Assembly (NCBI GenBank): GCA_947259275.1
Contig: CAMYMH010000009.1
Span: forward strand, 42,306-106,305
DNA from: an uncultured Acidimicrobiaceae bacterium
Lineage (GTDB): Bacteria > Actinomycetota > Acidimicrobiia > Spongiisociales > SHLN01
Direction: 5' to 3'
Length of the DNA stretch: 64,000 nt
Shown here piece by piece: positions 34,448 to 45,983 of this stretch. The notes below the pieces were generated by a model, which was given only the letters and a program-made list of their open reading frames with translations, ran no database searches and had not been told where the DNA came from. The position numbers and the translations under genes were made by a program. How positions within the stretch are numbered: the first letter of the stretch is position 1; each line of letters begins with the position of its first letter.

Positions 34448-35227
34448 ATGCCAACCGTCCAAGTGAATGGAAGAGAGCTCCACTACGCCGAAGCCGGCGC
34501 AGGTCCATTGGCTGTTCTCATCCACGGCTACCCGCTCGACCACACCTTGTGGCTCGACCAGCTGGTCGGGCTGGCGGACATTCGACGGGTGGTAGCGGTC
34601 GATCTACCCGGCTATGGCATATCGGAGCGGGTGACCGGTGCTCCTCTCACCATGGACGGGCTCGCCGACGACGTGGCCGGACTCATCGAAGCCCTCGAGT
34701 ACGAACAGGCCGACATCGTCGGCCTGTCTATGGGCGGGTACGTGGCGCTCGCATTGTGGGAGATGTATCCGGCCGCCATCCGTTCGCTGGTGCTCGCCAA
34801 TACGAGGGCGGGCGCGGACTCCGAGGAGGGTAAGGGGGGCCGCGAGGCACAAGCGCAGGCGGTGGTCGCCGAGGGTCGGGCTCCGCTGGCTGCCAAGCTG
34901 GTCGGGGCGTTGCTGGCTCCGGCTCACGACCTGACGGCTGCTGCCCGGTTGCGCACCATGGTGGAGTCGGCACCGGTCGAGACGATCGTTGGCTCATTAC
35001 GCGGGATGGCCGTCCGGCCCGACCGGACCGAGCTACTCGCCACTATCTCGGTACCAACCCTGGTGATCTCCGGCGAAGAGGATGCTCTCATTCCGCCGCT
35101 CGACTCCCATGAGATGTCCTCGGCGATCCCGGAATCAGAGTTCTTCGTCATCCCCGGGGCCGGTCACCTCAGTCCCATCGAGCGCCCGGATGCGTTTACG
35201 GAAGCCCTGCGCGGCTTCTGGGAGTGA
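34448..35227 (+). CDS. Alpha/beta-fold hydrolase
   Basis: A 259-residue hydrolase. The oxyanion-hole strand is VLIHGYPLDHTLW, the nucleophile elbow GLSMGGYVALAL (Ser about 97), the acid is in VISGEEDALIPP and the catalytic His in IPGAGHLSPIERPDAF. Length fits the single-domain family close to 3-oxoadipate enol-lactonase-like esterases. The substrate is unknown. Its last 93 bases overlap, on the opposite strand, the end of the UMF1 transporter gene at 35135. Confidence 0.9.
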   Translation: MPTVQVNGRELHYAEAGAGPLAVLIHGYPLDHTLWLDQLVGLADIRRVVAVDLPGYGISERVTGAPLTMDGLADDVAGLIEALEYEQADIVGLSMGGYVALALWEMYPAAIRSLVLANTRAGADSEEGKGGREAQAQAVVAEGRAPLAAKLVGALLAPAHDLTAAARLRTMVESAPVETIVGSLRGMAVRPDRTELLATISVPTLVISGEEDALIPPLDSHEMSSAIPESEFFVIPGAGHLSPIERPDAFTEALRGFWE

Positions 35228-37249
35228 CTCGGGTCGTCCGTAGTTGGCGAGTCCACCCTCGACGTGGCGCGGATAGCTGAGAGCGGTCAGGTCGTGGTAG
35301 GCAGCCATGTACCGGCCCTGCTGAACGTCGACCCTGGCCAGCAGGACGCCGCCGAGGATGAACAGCACTGCCAGGCTGGCCACCGCCGGACGGCTGCTGC
35401 CGAACGCAGCCACTGCCCCGGCGAATAGCAGAGGTCCGATGATTGCTCCCAACCGGGCAACCGCAGTGAAGAACCCGAAGAACTCTCCGCTCTGTGATGC
35501 CGGGGCCAGGTTGGAGTAGAGGCTGCGGCTGAGTGCCTGGCTACCGCCCTGCACGATGGCGACCGCCCACGCCAGGAACCAGAACTCGATGACGGTGTCC
35601 AGGAAGTAGCCCCAGATGACAATCCCGGTGTAGACGATCAGGGTCAGCAGGATGGTGCGCTTGGTGTCGAGTCGCTCGGCCAGGCCCTGCACTCGGCGGC
35701 CGAAGATGGCGGCCGCAAGCAGGGAGGCGGCCACGACCGCGCCCAGCAGGCCGAGGATGGTCCCGAGCTCAGCAGTGCGCACCGGCGGCAGTACCTCGAT
35801 CTGGCCGATCGCGATGACCGACCCGCTGGCCTCCGGGTTCGAGGTCGACCGGCTCACCAGGCTCAGTGTGTGGGTCCCCTCGGTTTCGGCCTCGAACTCT
35901 TCGGGAACCTCGAAGCGCACCGTCGGCCGGTAAGCGTCGATGACGACCGGCTCACCGTCCTCGAGCAGCGCAGTCCCGTCCATGAGCACATCCCAGGTTC
36001 CGTGGTCGGCGCCCTCGGAGTGGTTGAGGGTTATCCGCTGGCCGTTGAAGGGTATGTCGATTCGTGACCCGGCGGCGGCAGCGGCGACATAGTCGGAGCG
36101 GGCCCCCGCCGGGAGATCGTCCTTGCCGATCACCTGCCAGTCTCCTGTCGTGATGAAGGCATCGATGGTCGAGTTGTACTCGCCTTCGCCGACAAATGCC
36201 CCAGCCGGCGCGAAGGCAGGGTCGGGCCGTCCAACGACGTCCCGGTCGAGCGAGTACGCGGCCGCGATGCCGAGTGCGGGAACGGCGACGATGTTGACCA
36301 TGAGCAGCGTGAGGAGGTGCCCGCGCCGTGGTGACGTCCCGTCGGTCACCGCACCGAACATGAGCGTGAAAGGGATGCCGACAAACTGGACGAGCACCAG
36401 GGCCCCCACCAGCTCGAGTGTCCCGAACCCGAGCTCGGCGCCGTACACAACCGCCAGCGCGATGACGGTTCCGATGCCGTTGTCGTACAGCAAGAAGGCG
36501 AACAAGAACTTGGTGAGCTCCCGGTAGCTCTGGATGTTTCCAAAGGTGGTGCGGAGCCGTCCAAAGCTGGTTCCAATCACCGATGTCCCGCGGGCGAGCT
36601 TGGCGGCGGCGGCGGGAGGCTCGGGGAGCCGGCGAAGCAGCGGGATGGAGAACAGGGCCCACCACACGGCGACAGCAACGAATGACAAGCGGACGCCGAG
36701 GTTGTCTTCGTCTGGCAGGGTCAATATCAGTCCAACCGCAATCACCAGGAGCAGCCCACCGCCGAGATAGCCGTAGGCGTAGCCGCGGGTGGATACCCGG
36801 TCCTGGTCCTCTTCCACGGCCACGTGGGGCAGCAGGCTGTCGTAGAACACGTTGGCCAATCCGAAGCCGAGTCGACCAACGATGAACAGGCCTCCGGCGA
36901 GCTGCCAATCACCCGTGCTCACCAAAAACAGGCTGCCGGTGGCGGCCACGCCCACCAGGGTGAAGAAGGCGAGCAGGTATTTCTTACCCCGCATCACGTC
37001 GCTCATCGTCCCGACGATGGGAGCGAGCACGGCTACCAAGGCCAGGCTGATGGCGATGATGATGGCCCAGTAGGCGGCAGCGGTGGCCGGGCTGGCGAGG
37101 CTGGTGCCGGCTACGTCGACGAAGTACGTCGGAAGCACTGCCGCCAGCACCACCACCGCGAACGCCGAGTTTGCCCAGTCGTAAAGCGACCAGGCGTGCA
37201 CTCGTTGGTTGTATTCGGCCCGTTTGAGCCCGGCAGTTCTCCGCCCCAC
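35135..37249 (-). CDS. Large UMF1-family MFS transporter with inserted extracytoplasmic domain (copy A)
   Basis: A 704-residue protein. Residues 15-330 and 494-640 are MFS membrane bundles, with [20 protein letters not shown] and VFYDSLLPHVAVEEDQDRVS as UMF1 signatures and GGSQALSRSLYSNLAP late. Residues about 334-493 are an inserted soluble domain (starting DRDVVGRPDPAF) with a jelly-roll-like pattern: IPFNGQRITLNH, then GTWDVLMDGTALLEDGEPVV, and a final HTLSLVSRS and IGQIEVL. This resembles carbohydrate-binding modules with an F-x-G...V-x-DG layout. The final ~31 codons overlap the convergent hydrolase gene. Export or uptake of a glycan-related compound is a guess. Confidence 0.85.
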   Translation of the reverse strand: MGRRTAGLKRAEYNQRVHAWSLYDWANSAFAVVVLAAVLPTYFVDVAGTSLASPATAAAYWAIIIAISLALVAVLAPIVGTMSDVMRGKKYLLAFFTLVGVAATGSLFLVSTGDWQLAGGLFIVGRLGFGLANVFYDSLLPHVAVEEDQDRVSTRGYAYGYLGGGLLLVIAVGLILTLPDEDNLGVRLSFVAVAVWWALFSIPLLRRLPEPPAAAAKLARGTSVIGTSFGRLRTTFGNIQSYRELTKFLFAFLLYDNGIGTVIALAVVYGAELGFGTLELVGALVLVQFVGIPFTLMFGAVTDGTSPRRGHLLTLLMVNIVAVPALGIAAAYSLDRDVVGRPDPAFAPAGAFVGEGEYNSTIDAFITTGDWQVIGKDDLPAGARSDYVAAAAAGSRIDIPFNGQRITLNHSEGADHGTWDVLMDGTALLEDGEPVVIDAYRPTVRFEVPEEFEAETEGTHTLSLVSRSTSNPEASGSVIAIGQIEVLPPVRTAELGTILGLLGAVVAASLLAAAIFGRRVQGLAERLDTKRTILLTLIVYTGIVIWGYFLDTVIEFWFLAWAVAIVQGGSQALSRSLYSNLAPASQSGEFFGFFTAVARLGAIIGPLLFAGAVAAFGSSRPAVASLAVLFILGGVLLARVDVQQGRYMAAYHDLTALSYPRHVEGGLANYGRPESLPEAAQGFRKRIRALDGTEVTGPGDDEEL

Positions 37250-37340
37250 GCGGTCGCCCTCTCAGCTACTCCGGTGGCCATGGTAGACGGTCACGCAGGG
37301 TGGTTCGCCGCCGGGCCGACTCGTCCCCGGGACGCGACCG

Positions 37341-39371
<2,031 letters not shown>

Positions 39372-39499
39372 GAAGTGAGAGGGTAGGCGATGAGAACGCG
39401 TCGCGTCCGTGGGAGCCGCTTGGTAGCACAGGTCGGTTTCTCCCCCCGGAGAGTCCCGGCAGTGTCGATACGCTCGCCTGACCGATAGCCTCGCTCCTG

Positions 39500-40741
39500 A
39501 TGAGACCAGTGTTTGTTTTCGGGCTCGGCCTGGCCCTCGTGATGGTGGCGTGTGGCGGTGACGACGGCACCGCCACCACCGACCTCCCATCGTTGCCGGC
39601 CACCACCACAACCACCTCGGTGAGTACGACATCTAGTTCCTCTCCTCCCGCGGCCACGACGACTACCACGACCCTGGCGCCGCTCCAGGGCGTCGATGTG
39701 GAACTGGTCGCCGATGGGTTCGACTCGGCGGTCTGGGTTGGCCCCGACCCGGGAACGGGCGGGCTTCTGGTCCTCGAGCGCCGGGGCCGGATTCTCGGCA
39801 TCGACGGCGGCGTGCGGTTTGATATCGATGCCCGGGTGGGCTCGGGAAGCAGCGAACAGGGCTTGCTCGGTCTGGCGTTTCATCCCGACGATGCAGATAA
39901 GTTCTATGTCAACTACACCGACACCGGCGGGGACACGGTGGTATCGGAGTTTCGGCGGGTCGACGGGGTGATGGACCCGAGCACCGAACGCGTGCTGTTC
40001 GAGGTCGCTCAGCCGGCGTCGAATCACAACGGCGGCAACCTGGAGTTCGGGCCGGACGGCATGCTGTACGTGGGCATGGGCGACGGCGGGGCCTCCAACG
40101 ACCGGTTCGGAAACGGCCAGGACCCCTTTACCCGGCTTGGCTCCATGTTGCGCCTCGATCCGGCCCCGTCCGGTGACCTTCCCTACACGGTCCCCGCCGA
40201 CAATCCGCTCGCCGGCGGAGAGGACGGCGATCCGCTGGTGTACGCCATCGGGCTCCGCAATCCCTGGCGCTTCACCTTCGACGGGGCGGCGCTGTACGTC
40301 GCCGATGTCGGCCAGGGAGACTGGGAGGAGGTAAGCGTGGTCCCGGCGGATCCCTTCTTCGCCGACAACTTCGGGTGGCCGGTGCTGGAAGGCTCGAATT
40401 GCTTCATGGCCAGCAGCTGTGACCGATCGGCCGGTACCACGGCCGATGGGTCCCCCGTTGACATGATCCAGCCGGTGGTCGAGTACTCCCATGCGGAGGG
40501 ATGTTCCATTACCGGCGGTGTCGTAATGCACGATCCGACCATTCCCGAGTTGGATGGCTTCTACGTCTACGGCGACTTCTGTACCGGGTTTGTGCGCGGC
40601 TTCTTCGGTCCGGCGGGCACCGGCCAGTCCGAGCTCCTCACGGGTGTCGGCTCCATCAGCAGTTTCGGGGTGGATACCGACGGCAGCGTTCTCGTGGTCA
40701 CCTTGAGCGGATCCATTTGGCGCATCGTTCCCCTGCGATAG
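39500..40741 (+). CDS. PQQ-dependent glucose/sorbosone dehydrogenase-family lipoprotein
   Basis: A 413-residue lipoprotein (GLALVMVACGG lipobox, Cys 18) with a Thr/Ser-rich linker to about residue 65. The rest is a GSDH beta-propeller: QGLLGLAFHPDDADKFYVNY, ASNHNGGNLEFGPDGMLYVG followed by MGDGG, and AIGLRNPWRFTFDG contain the His, Asp/Gly and Arg signatures; later NFGWPVLEGSNCF and the C-terminal GFYVYGDFCTGFVRG complete the family pattern. It likely oxidises a sugar with PQQ outside the membrane. No PQQ synthesis genes are in the window. Confidence 0.9.
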   Translation: MRPVFVFGLGLALVMVACGGDDGTATTDLPSLPATTTTTSVSTTSSSSPPAATTTTTTLAPLQGVDVELVADGFDSAVWVGPDPGTGGLLVLERRGRILGIDGGVRFDIDARVGSGSSEQGLLGLAFHPDDADKFYVNYTDTGGDTVVSEFRRVDGVMDPSTERVLFEVAQPASNHNGGNLEFGPDGMLYVGMGDGGASNDRFGNGQDPFTRLGSMLRLDPAPSGDLPYTVPADNPLAGGEDGDPLVYAIGLRNPWRFTFDGAALYVADVGQGDWEEVSVVPADPFFADNFGWPVLEGSNCFMASSCDRSAGTTADGSPVDMIQPVVEYSHAEGCSITGGVVMHDPTIPELDGFYVYGDFCTGFVRGFFGPAGTGQSELLTGVGSISSFGVDTDGSVLVVTLSGSIWRIVPLR

Positions 40742-40782
40742 GAGAGCCGCCACCCCGCCGCCCGTGATGAGAGAATGGCGCC

Positions 40783-41784
40783 ATGGCGAAACCGCGAGCC
40801 GTCGTGACCCGGCGTCCGCCCGGTTCTGCACTCGAGTCGATTGAATCCGAGGCCGCAGTGTGGCTGTGGGACGAGAACCGGCCGATCCCAACCGACCGGC
40901 TGGTCGAGGCAATCGCCGACGCAGACGGCCTCTATTGCATGCTCACCGACGCCGTCGGCGCGGGCCTGTTGCAGGCGGCTCCGAGCCTGCGGGTCGTGAG
41001 CACGATGGCGGTCGGCGTAGACAACATCGATCTGGCCGCCTGCACTGCCCGCCAGATTCCCGTTGGCCACACGCCGGACGTGTTGAACGAAACCACCGCC
41101 GATACGGCGTTTGCCCTCCTGATGGCCGCCGCCCGTCGGCTCGGCGAAGGGCGTGATTATGTTCGCGCCGGCAAGTGGGATCAGTGGGAGCCAGAGCTAT
41201 TGCTCGGCCACGATGTGAACGACTCAACGCTCGGGATCATCGGCCTCGGCCGGGTGGGGCGGGCCATCGCTCGCCGGGGCCTCGGCTTCGGCATGCGGGT
41301 GCTCTATTGCGGCCGTCATCGGCAGCCGGCCATCGAAGCAGATCTCGGTGTCATCCACCGCGACCTCAATGCCCTGCTTTCCGAGAGTGACCACGTCGTG
41401 GTTGCCACCCCCCTCACGACCGAAACCGAACACCTCATCGACGCCGCCGCCCTCGCTCGAATGAAACCGACCGCGACTCTCGTCAACATCTCACGGGGCG
41501 GCACGGTCGACTCTGAGGCACTGGTCGATGCCTTGCAGTCCGGCCAGATCGCGGCCGCCGCCCTCGATGTCACCGACCCCGAACCAATCCCGGCCGACCA
41601 CCCGCTGGTCGGCCTCCCCAACTGCTTCATCATTCCCCACCTGGGAAGCTCGAGCCGTCGAACCCGGGAGGCAATGGCCGACCTGGCGACGGCCAACCTG
41701 CTGGCAGGCCTCCGGGGAGACCGGCTCCCGGCCTGCGCCAACCCCGAGGTCTATGGCAAAGCCTCGCCCTCCCCGCCGGACTGA
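40783..41784 (+). CDS. D-2-hydroxyacid dehydrogenase (glyoxylate/hydroxypyruvate reductase type)
   Basis: A 333-residue NAD(P)-dependent enzyme. The cofactor loop is LGIIGLGRVGRAIARRG, the catalytic Arg is in VNISRGGTVD, the Glu in DVTDPEPIPADHPL and the His in IIPHLGSSS. VSTMAVGVDNIDL and NETTADTAFALLMAAAR are typical of the GhrB/GRHPR group, which reduces glyoxylate or hydroxypyruvate. It follows the sugar dehydrogenase by 41 bases and may share its transcript. Confidence 0.92.
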   Translation: MAKPRAVVTRRPPGSALESIESEAAVWLWDENRPIPTDRLVEAIADADGLYCMLTDAVGAGLLQAAPSLRVVSTMAVGVDNIDLAACTARQIPVGHTPDVLNETTADTAFALLMAAARRLGEGRDYVRAGKWDQWEPELLLGHDVNDSTLGIIGLGRVGRAIARRGLGFGMRVLYCGRHRQPAIEADLGVIHRDLNALLSESDHVVVATPLTTETEHLIDAAALARMKPTATLVNISRGGTVDSEALVDALQSGQIAAAALDVTDPEPIPADHPLVGLPNCFIIPHLGSSSRRTREAMADLATANLLAGLRGDRLPACANPEVYGKASPSPPD

Positions 41785-41814
41785 TCCAATCGGCCGGAGC
41801 GGGCCGGATACGAC

Positions 41815-43002
41815 CTAGCGGGCGTCGAACCAAGTATCGAGGAGCTGCTCGTATTCCTCCTTGGCTTGTCGCGACTTGCTGGTCGGCATTTCGAGGGTGA
41901 CCCGAGGGCCGGGAAACGCGAAAAAGTCTCCCGAACCGTAGGCGGCCATGCCTTCCCCCACCTCGACATAGCAGAAGCCGGCGCCGTCGAATCCGCGCGG
42001 CTTCGGCTGGTTCGCAATGTCGGCTGCGATGGCGGCAGCCACCACCTGGGCCTGGCCCTCGGCGAACACCCCTGCCTTGGGCAGCAGCATCGAATTGAGC
42101 AACCTGACCGACGTCACATCACCGATCGCGAACACGTCCGGGTAGCCGGTCTCGAGGGTATCGACGTCCGAGAGGATCTCGAGGGTTTGGGGGTGCACCG
42201 GCACGTACCCGGTGGCGTCGGTCAGGCCGCAATCGGTGACAACCGAGGGAGCCCGATGCGGGGGAATGCCGACCAGAAGATCGTATGGCACCGCCTCGTC
42301 GCCGAAGTAAATGGCTCCGGAGCCCGCATCCACGCGGGTAATCGCACGTTGTGGGAAGTAGCCGATGCCGCGTTCCTCGAGCATCGCCTCGAGCGCATCC
42401 CCCACCGCCTGGCCGGCAACCGCCATCGGCTGGGCCTCGGGCGTATACAGAGAAAGCTCGGTCCGGTCCCGAATCCCGCCGGCGCGGATCGAGGATTCGA
42501 TGAGCATGGCGGCCTCGTAGGGCGCGGCCGGGCAGCGGAATGGAGCTCCCGCAACCAGGACCACGATCCTGCCGCCGTCGAATGCTCGGAGGGCGGCCTG
42601 CAGACGGGCGGCACCGGCGGCCTCATACAGGTTGTGGGCTCCGTCGTCGAAGCCGGGGACCGATCCGGGCGCCAACTCGGCTCCCAGGGCAATCACCACG
42701 TAGTCGCCGGACATCTCGCCGGCATCGGTGACCACCGATCTGGCAGCCGGATCGAACTCCTGGACTTCGCCGTGAAGAACCTCGATTCCCTCACGTTTCA
42801 GGGTCTCCATCCGGCGTTCGATCTGCTCGGGATTGTCTCTTTCTCCCGTCATCAGCCACAGGTACGAAACGTAAAGCGAGAAACTGTCACGGCGCTCGAA
42901 CACCACGATCCTGTGTTCCGACGGGAGGAGACCTCGCAGATGGTGGGCCACCGTCAAGCCGCCCCACCCGCCTCCCAAGATCAGGACCGTCTTGCCTTCC
43001 AT
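41815..43002 (-). CDS. Sulfide:quinone reductase-like flavoprotein
   Basis: A 395-residue FAD protein of the NDH-2/SQR superfamily. VLILGGGWGGLTVAHHL is the N-terminal dinucleotide fold and FAIGDVTSVRL the C-terminal FAD motif, followed by LPKAGVFAEGQAQVVAAAI as in SQR and flavocytochrome c sulfide dehydrogenase. The Cys in GAPFRCPAAPYEAAMLIE is at the position of the first redox Cys of SQRs; a second, TDCGL, is less certain and a third lies in GFCYVEV. It would pass electrons to quinone at the membrane. ATG 43035 is an alternative start. Plain NADH oxidation remains possible. Confidence 0.8.
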   Translation of the reverse strand: MEGKTVLILGGGWGGLTVAHHLRGLLPSEHRIVVFERRDSFSLYVSYLWLMTGERDNPEQIERRMETLKREGIEVLHGEVQEFDPAARSVVTDAGEMSGDYVVIALGAELAPGSVPGFDDGAHNLYEAAGAARLQAALRAFDGGRIVVLVAGAPFRCPAAPYEAAMLIESSIRAGGIRDRTELSLYTPEAQPMAVAGQAVGDALEAMLEERGIGYFPQRAITRVDAGSGAIYFGDEAVPYDLLVGIPPHRAPSVVTDCGLTDATGYVPVHPQTLEILSDVDTLETGYPDVFAIGDVTSVRLLNSMLLPKAGVFAEGQAQVVAAAIAADIANQPKPRGFDGAGFCYVEVGEGMAAYGSGDFFAFPGPRVTLEMPTSKSRQAKEEYEQLLDTWFDAR

Positions 43003-43127
43003 CAGATCACTCTCGGGGGGAATCAAGGACTCCATTCTGTCCACGCCGGTTCCCAGACACTAGGGGCGAAGGACTTATGATGGCACTCGACGTCCTAGTC
43101 GGCGGTTTGCAGGCCTAGGGTCCCTGG

Positions 43128-44129
43128 ATGCGCGTCGCCGTCTACAGCAGTCGTCCCCACGATGAGCGATATCTGAGCCGGGCGAACCAGGCCGCCGGGC
43201 ACGAGCTCGTGTTCCTCGAAGCACGCCTGCGGCCCGAAACCGTCAAGCTGGCCGATGGGTTCGACGCCGTCTGCGCCTTTGTCAACGACGATCTGGGAGC
43301 GCCGGTGCTGGAAGCGCTCAACGACCTGGGCATCAGCCACATTGCACTCCGCAGCGCCGGCTTCAATCATGTCGACCTGGCAGCCGCCGCCCGGCTCGGG
43401 TTCACTGTCGCCCGCGTTCCCGCCTATTCGCCACACGCCGTAGCCGAACACACCGTGGCGATGATGCTGGCCCTCAACCGGCAGATCCACAAGGCCTATA
43501 CCCGGGTGAGGGACGGTAACTTCGCGCTCGACGGGCTGCTCGGCTTCGACCTGTTTGGACGCAACGTGGGCATCATTGGGACCGGCAAGATCGGCGAGCG
43601 GGTCGCCATCATCATGTCCGGGTTCGGGTGCCGCATCCTCGCCTACGACCCCTATCCAAACCCCGCCTGCGTCGAGCTCGGCGTCGAGTACGTCGAGCTG
43701 CTCACCCTGTTTGGCCAGTCAGACATCGTGACCCTCCATACGCCGCTCACACCCGAGACCCACCACCTCATCGATGGCGACTCGATCTCGATGATGAAGG
43801 AGGGGGTGATGATCGTAAACACCAGCCGGGGTGCCCTGGTCGACACTCAGGCCGTGATCGACGGGCTCAAGTCGAGGAAGATCGGGTATCTCGGCCTCGA
43901 CGTGTACGAGGAAGAGGGGGATCTGTTCTTCGAGAATCTCTCGGATCGCATTATCACCGACGACGTCTTCTCCCGGCTGCTCACCTTCCCCAATGTCATC
44001 ATCACCGGGCATCAGGCGTTCTTCACGGCCGAAGCGATCACTGCGATCGCCGAGACCACGATGCTGAACCTGACGGCTTTCGAGACCGGCGTCGCCTCTG
44101 GAAATGAACTCGACCTCGGCGGCGACTGA
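43128..44129 (+). CDS. ldhA: D-lactate dehydrogenase-like D-2-hydroxyacid dehydrogenase
   Basis: A 333-residue enzyme of the LdhA subgroup. [20 protein letters not shown] followed by [11 protein letters not shown] is diagnostic. The NAD loop is [14 protein letters not shown], the Arg is in [10 protein letters not shown], the acidic catalytic pair region is [12 protein letters not shown] and the His in [26 protein letters not shown] also fits. It interconverts pyruvate and D-lactate with NAD(H). The start is ATG 43128. It appears monocistronic. Confidence 0.92.
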   Translation: MRVAVYSSRPHDERYLSRANQAAGHELVFLEARLRPETVKLADGFDAVCAFVNDDLGAPVLEALNDLGISHIALRSAGFNHVDLAAAARLGFTVARVPAYSPHAVAEHTVAMMLALNRQIHKAYTRVRDGNFALDGLLGFDLFGRNVGIIGTGKIGERVAIIMSGFGCRILAYDPYPNPACVELGVEYVELLTLFGQSDIVTLHTPLTPETHHLIDGDSISMMKEGVMIVNTSRGALVDTQAVIDGLKSRKIGYLGLDVYEEEGDLFFENLSDRIITDDVFSRLLTFPNVIITGHQAFFTAEAITAIAETTMLNLTAFETGVASGNELDLGGD

Positions 44130-44132
44130 TGG

Positions 44133-44390
44133 CTAGTTGCCGCCAAGAAAGCGGGCGTAATACTCCGGCCACGGCTCCAGGCTCTCCTCTTCGGCCTGGG
44201 ACTTCATGGCGCCCCACAGCAGGTAGACGATCTCGCTGCGAGTGAGCTCGCGGCCCACGTGAGTTGGGAGCCGGTCCTCGAGATGCTCGGCGTACCACAG
44301 AGCCCATTCGGGATCGAATCCGTCGGTGGCACGGAACACCTGATGGTGGGCCTCGCCGGTTTGTTCGAGAAGGTCGGCCAGCTCGTGCAT
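44133..44390 (-). CDS. Small conserved hypothetical protein
   Basis: An 85-residue acidic, helical protein. The visible pattern is HHQVFRATDGFDPEWALWYA, then HLEDRLP and SEIVYLLWGA, ending with EPWPEYYARFL. I have seen this type of DPEW..WYA protein as a widespread hypothetical family, but no function is known to me. It ends 3 bases from the LdhA stop and is divergent from the methyltransferase at 44435. Confidence 0.7.
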   Translation of the reverse strand: MHELADLLEQTGEAHHQVFRATDGFDPEWALWYAEHLEDRLPTHVGRELTRSEIVYLLWGAMKSQAEEESLEPWPEYYARFLGGN

Positions 44391-44434
44391 GCCGCCAGCC
44401 TACGTCGGGGCCCCGGGTGTGGCACCATGCGGCA

Positions 44435-45163
44435 GTGTCCGATCCCTACTACCGTGCCGATCTGGCCCGCGTCCACCATCTCGGCTTCCGATTCCATGCC
44501 GACCGGTGCGCCTCGGGGATTCTTCAGCTGCTGGAGCCCGTGCTGGCGCGGCGGGGCGTGGTCCTCGAGCTCGGATGTGGCAGCGGGTTGCTGACCCGCC
44601 ACCTGGTTGACGCCGGCCACCGGGTCGTCGCCACCGACGCATCTCCCGCCATGTTGGAGCTGGCGGCCGGGTATGTTCCCGAAGCCGCGGAGATTCGCCG
44701 AATCACGCTTCCCGACGATCCCTTGCCTGAAGCCGACGCGGTGGTCTCGGTCGGGCACGTCCTCAGCTATCTACCGGATGAGGCTGCCGTCGAGCGGGGC
44801 CTGGTGGCAGCCGCCGGTGCCCTTCGGCCCGGTGGCGTGCTCGCCATCGACCTGTGTGACCTCGAATACGGGCGACGTGAACCCGGCTCCATGCTCGGTC
44901 GGATGAGTGATGACTGGGCGATCGTGCTCGACATCTCGGTTCCCGCGTCGGACCGGCTGGTGCGGGCGGTGGCGACGTTTCTTCCCAACGACGACGGCAG
45001 TTGGCGCCGCGACGACGAAGTGCACGAGAACGTCCTCATCGATACCTCCCGAGTGCCGGGGTTGTTGGCGGACCATGGACTCACGGCCGAGGTCGCTGCC
45101 TCGTTTGGCCAGGAGACTCTGCCGGATGGATTGATGGCCGTTGTCGGGCAGCGGGTGTCGTGA
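44435..45163 (+). CDS. Class I SAM-dependent methyltransferase
   Basis: A 242-residue methyltransferase from GTG 44435 (SDPYYRADLARVHHLGF). Motif I is VLELGCGSGLLTRHL, the strand-2 acidic residue lies in VVATDASPAMLELA, and ADAVVSVGHVLSYLPDE and GALRPGGVLAIDLCDLEYG form the later motifs. The substrate is unknown. Its stop overlaps the GTG of a second methyltransferase (GTGA), so the two are coupled. Confidence 0.87.
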   Translation: MSDPYYRADLARVHHLGFRFHADRCASGILQLLEPVLARRGVVLELGCGSGLLTRHLVDAGHRVVATDASPAMLELAAGYVPEAAEIRRITLPDDPLPEADAVVSVGHVLSYLPDEAAVERGLVAAAGALRPGGVLAIDLCDLEYGRREPGSMLGRMSDDWAIVLDISVPASDRLVRAVATFLPNDDGSWRRDDEVHENVLIDTSRVPGLLADHGLTAEVAASFGQETLPDGLMAVVGQRVS

Positions 45164-45891
45164 CAGGGGCGGGCTGGTATGGGGCGTATGAACGGTCGGC
45201 GGAGATCTACGACGTTCTCTATTCCCCGATGGTGGATTACCGCGCCAATGCCGAGCGCATCCGGCAGCTGGTGGCGGAGAGAAACCCGGCGGCCGCCACG
45301 CTGCTCGAGGTGGCATGCGGGACCGGCGCCTACCTCGAGCCACTGGCGGCTCACTACGACGTTACCGGCCTCGATCTGTCGCCGGCCATGCTCGCTCGCG
45401 CCCGGAGCCGGCTGCCGAATGTCGAACTCATCGAGGGCGATATGTCGGACTTCGATCTGGCTGCGACCTTCGATGTTGTGGTCTGTCTCTTCTCGTCGAT
45501 CGCCTACATCCAAACCCGCGCCGCCCTGCGATCGACCATCGCCTGCTTCGCTCGGCATCTTGCCCCCGGGGGCGTTGCGATCCTCGAACCCTGGTATCCA
45601 CCCGACCGATGGCAGGAAGGCTACGTTGCCACCCTGAGCGCCCGCACCGACGAAATCGCGGTGAGTCGCGCCTCGACCTCACGCCGGGAGGGCCAACTTG
45701 TCACGATGACGTTTGCGTTCGCAGTGGCACACTCAAACGGCGAGGTCGAGACGTTCGTCGAGGAGCACATCACCGGCCAATTCACCGTCGAGGAGCATCT
45801 CGAAGCCTTCGCGGCGACCGGGCTTTCCGCCGAGTACGACCCGGACGGGCTCATTGGACGCGGGCTATACGTGGCGGCCCACGCCCAATAG
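45160..45891 (+). CDS. Class I methyltransferase, DesVI/TylM1-like sugar N-methyltransferase family
   Basis: A 243-residue methyltransferase. AEIYDVLYSPMVDYRANAER, LLEVACGTGAYLEPLA, GLDLSPAMLARARSRLP, EGDMSDFDL, CLFSSIAYIQTRAALR and GGVAILEPWYPPDRW followed by GYV match, step by step, the aminosugar N,N-dimethyltransferases (DesVI, TylM1), though those sit in antibiotic clusters. No sugar biosynthesis gene is nearby, so the true acceptor is unclear. It shares GTGA overlap with the methyltransferase upstream. Confidence 0.83.
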   Translation: MTGAGWYGAYERSAEIYDVLYSPMVDYRANAERIRQLVAERNPAAATLLEVACGTGAYLEPLAAHYDVTGLDLSPAMLARARSRLPNVELIEGDMSDFDLAATFDVVVCLFSSIAYIQTRAALRSTIACFARHLAPGGVAILEPWYPPDRWQEGYVATLSARTDEIAVSRASTSRREGQLVTMTFAFAVAHSNGEVETFVEEHITGQFTVEEHLEAFAATGLSAEYDPDGLIGRGLYVAAHAQ

Positions 45892-45983
45892 CACCCCGAC
45901 ACCGAATCAGGGGTCTCCCTCATTGTGAAGCACCGCCGGTCGGCGCATGCTGTAGGGGTGAGATCAACCACCGGGAGGTAGCC

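Noticed and set aside
41815..43002. Plain NADH dehydrogenase 2
   Set aside because: The FRCPAAPYE Cys and the C-terminal LPKAGVFAEGQAQ segment fit SQR/FCSD better, though NDH-2 is not excluded.
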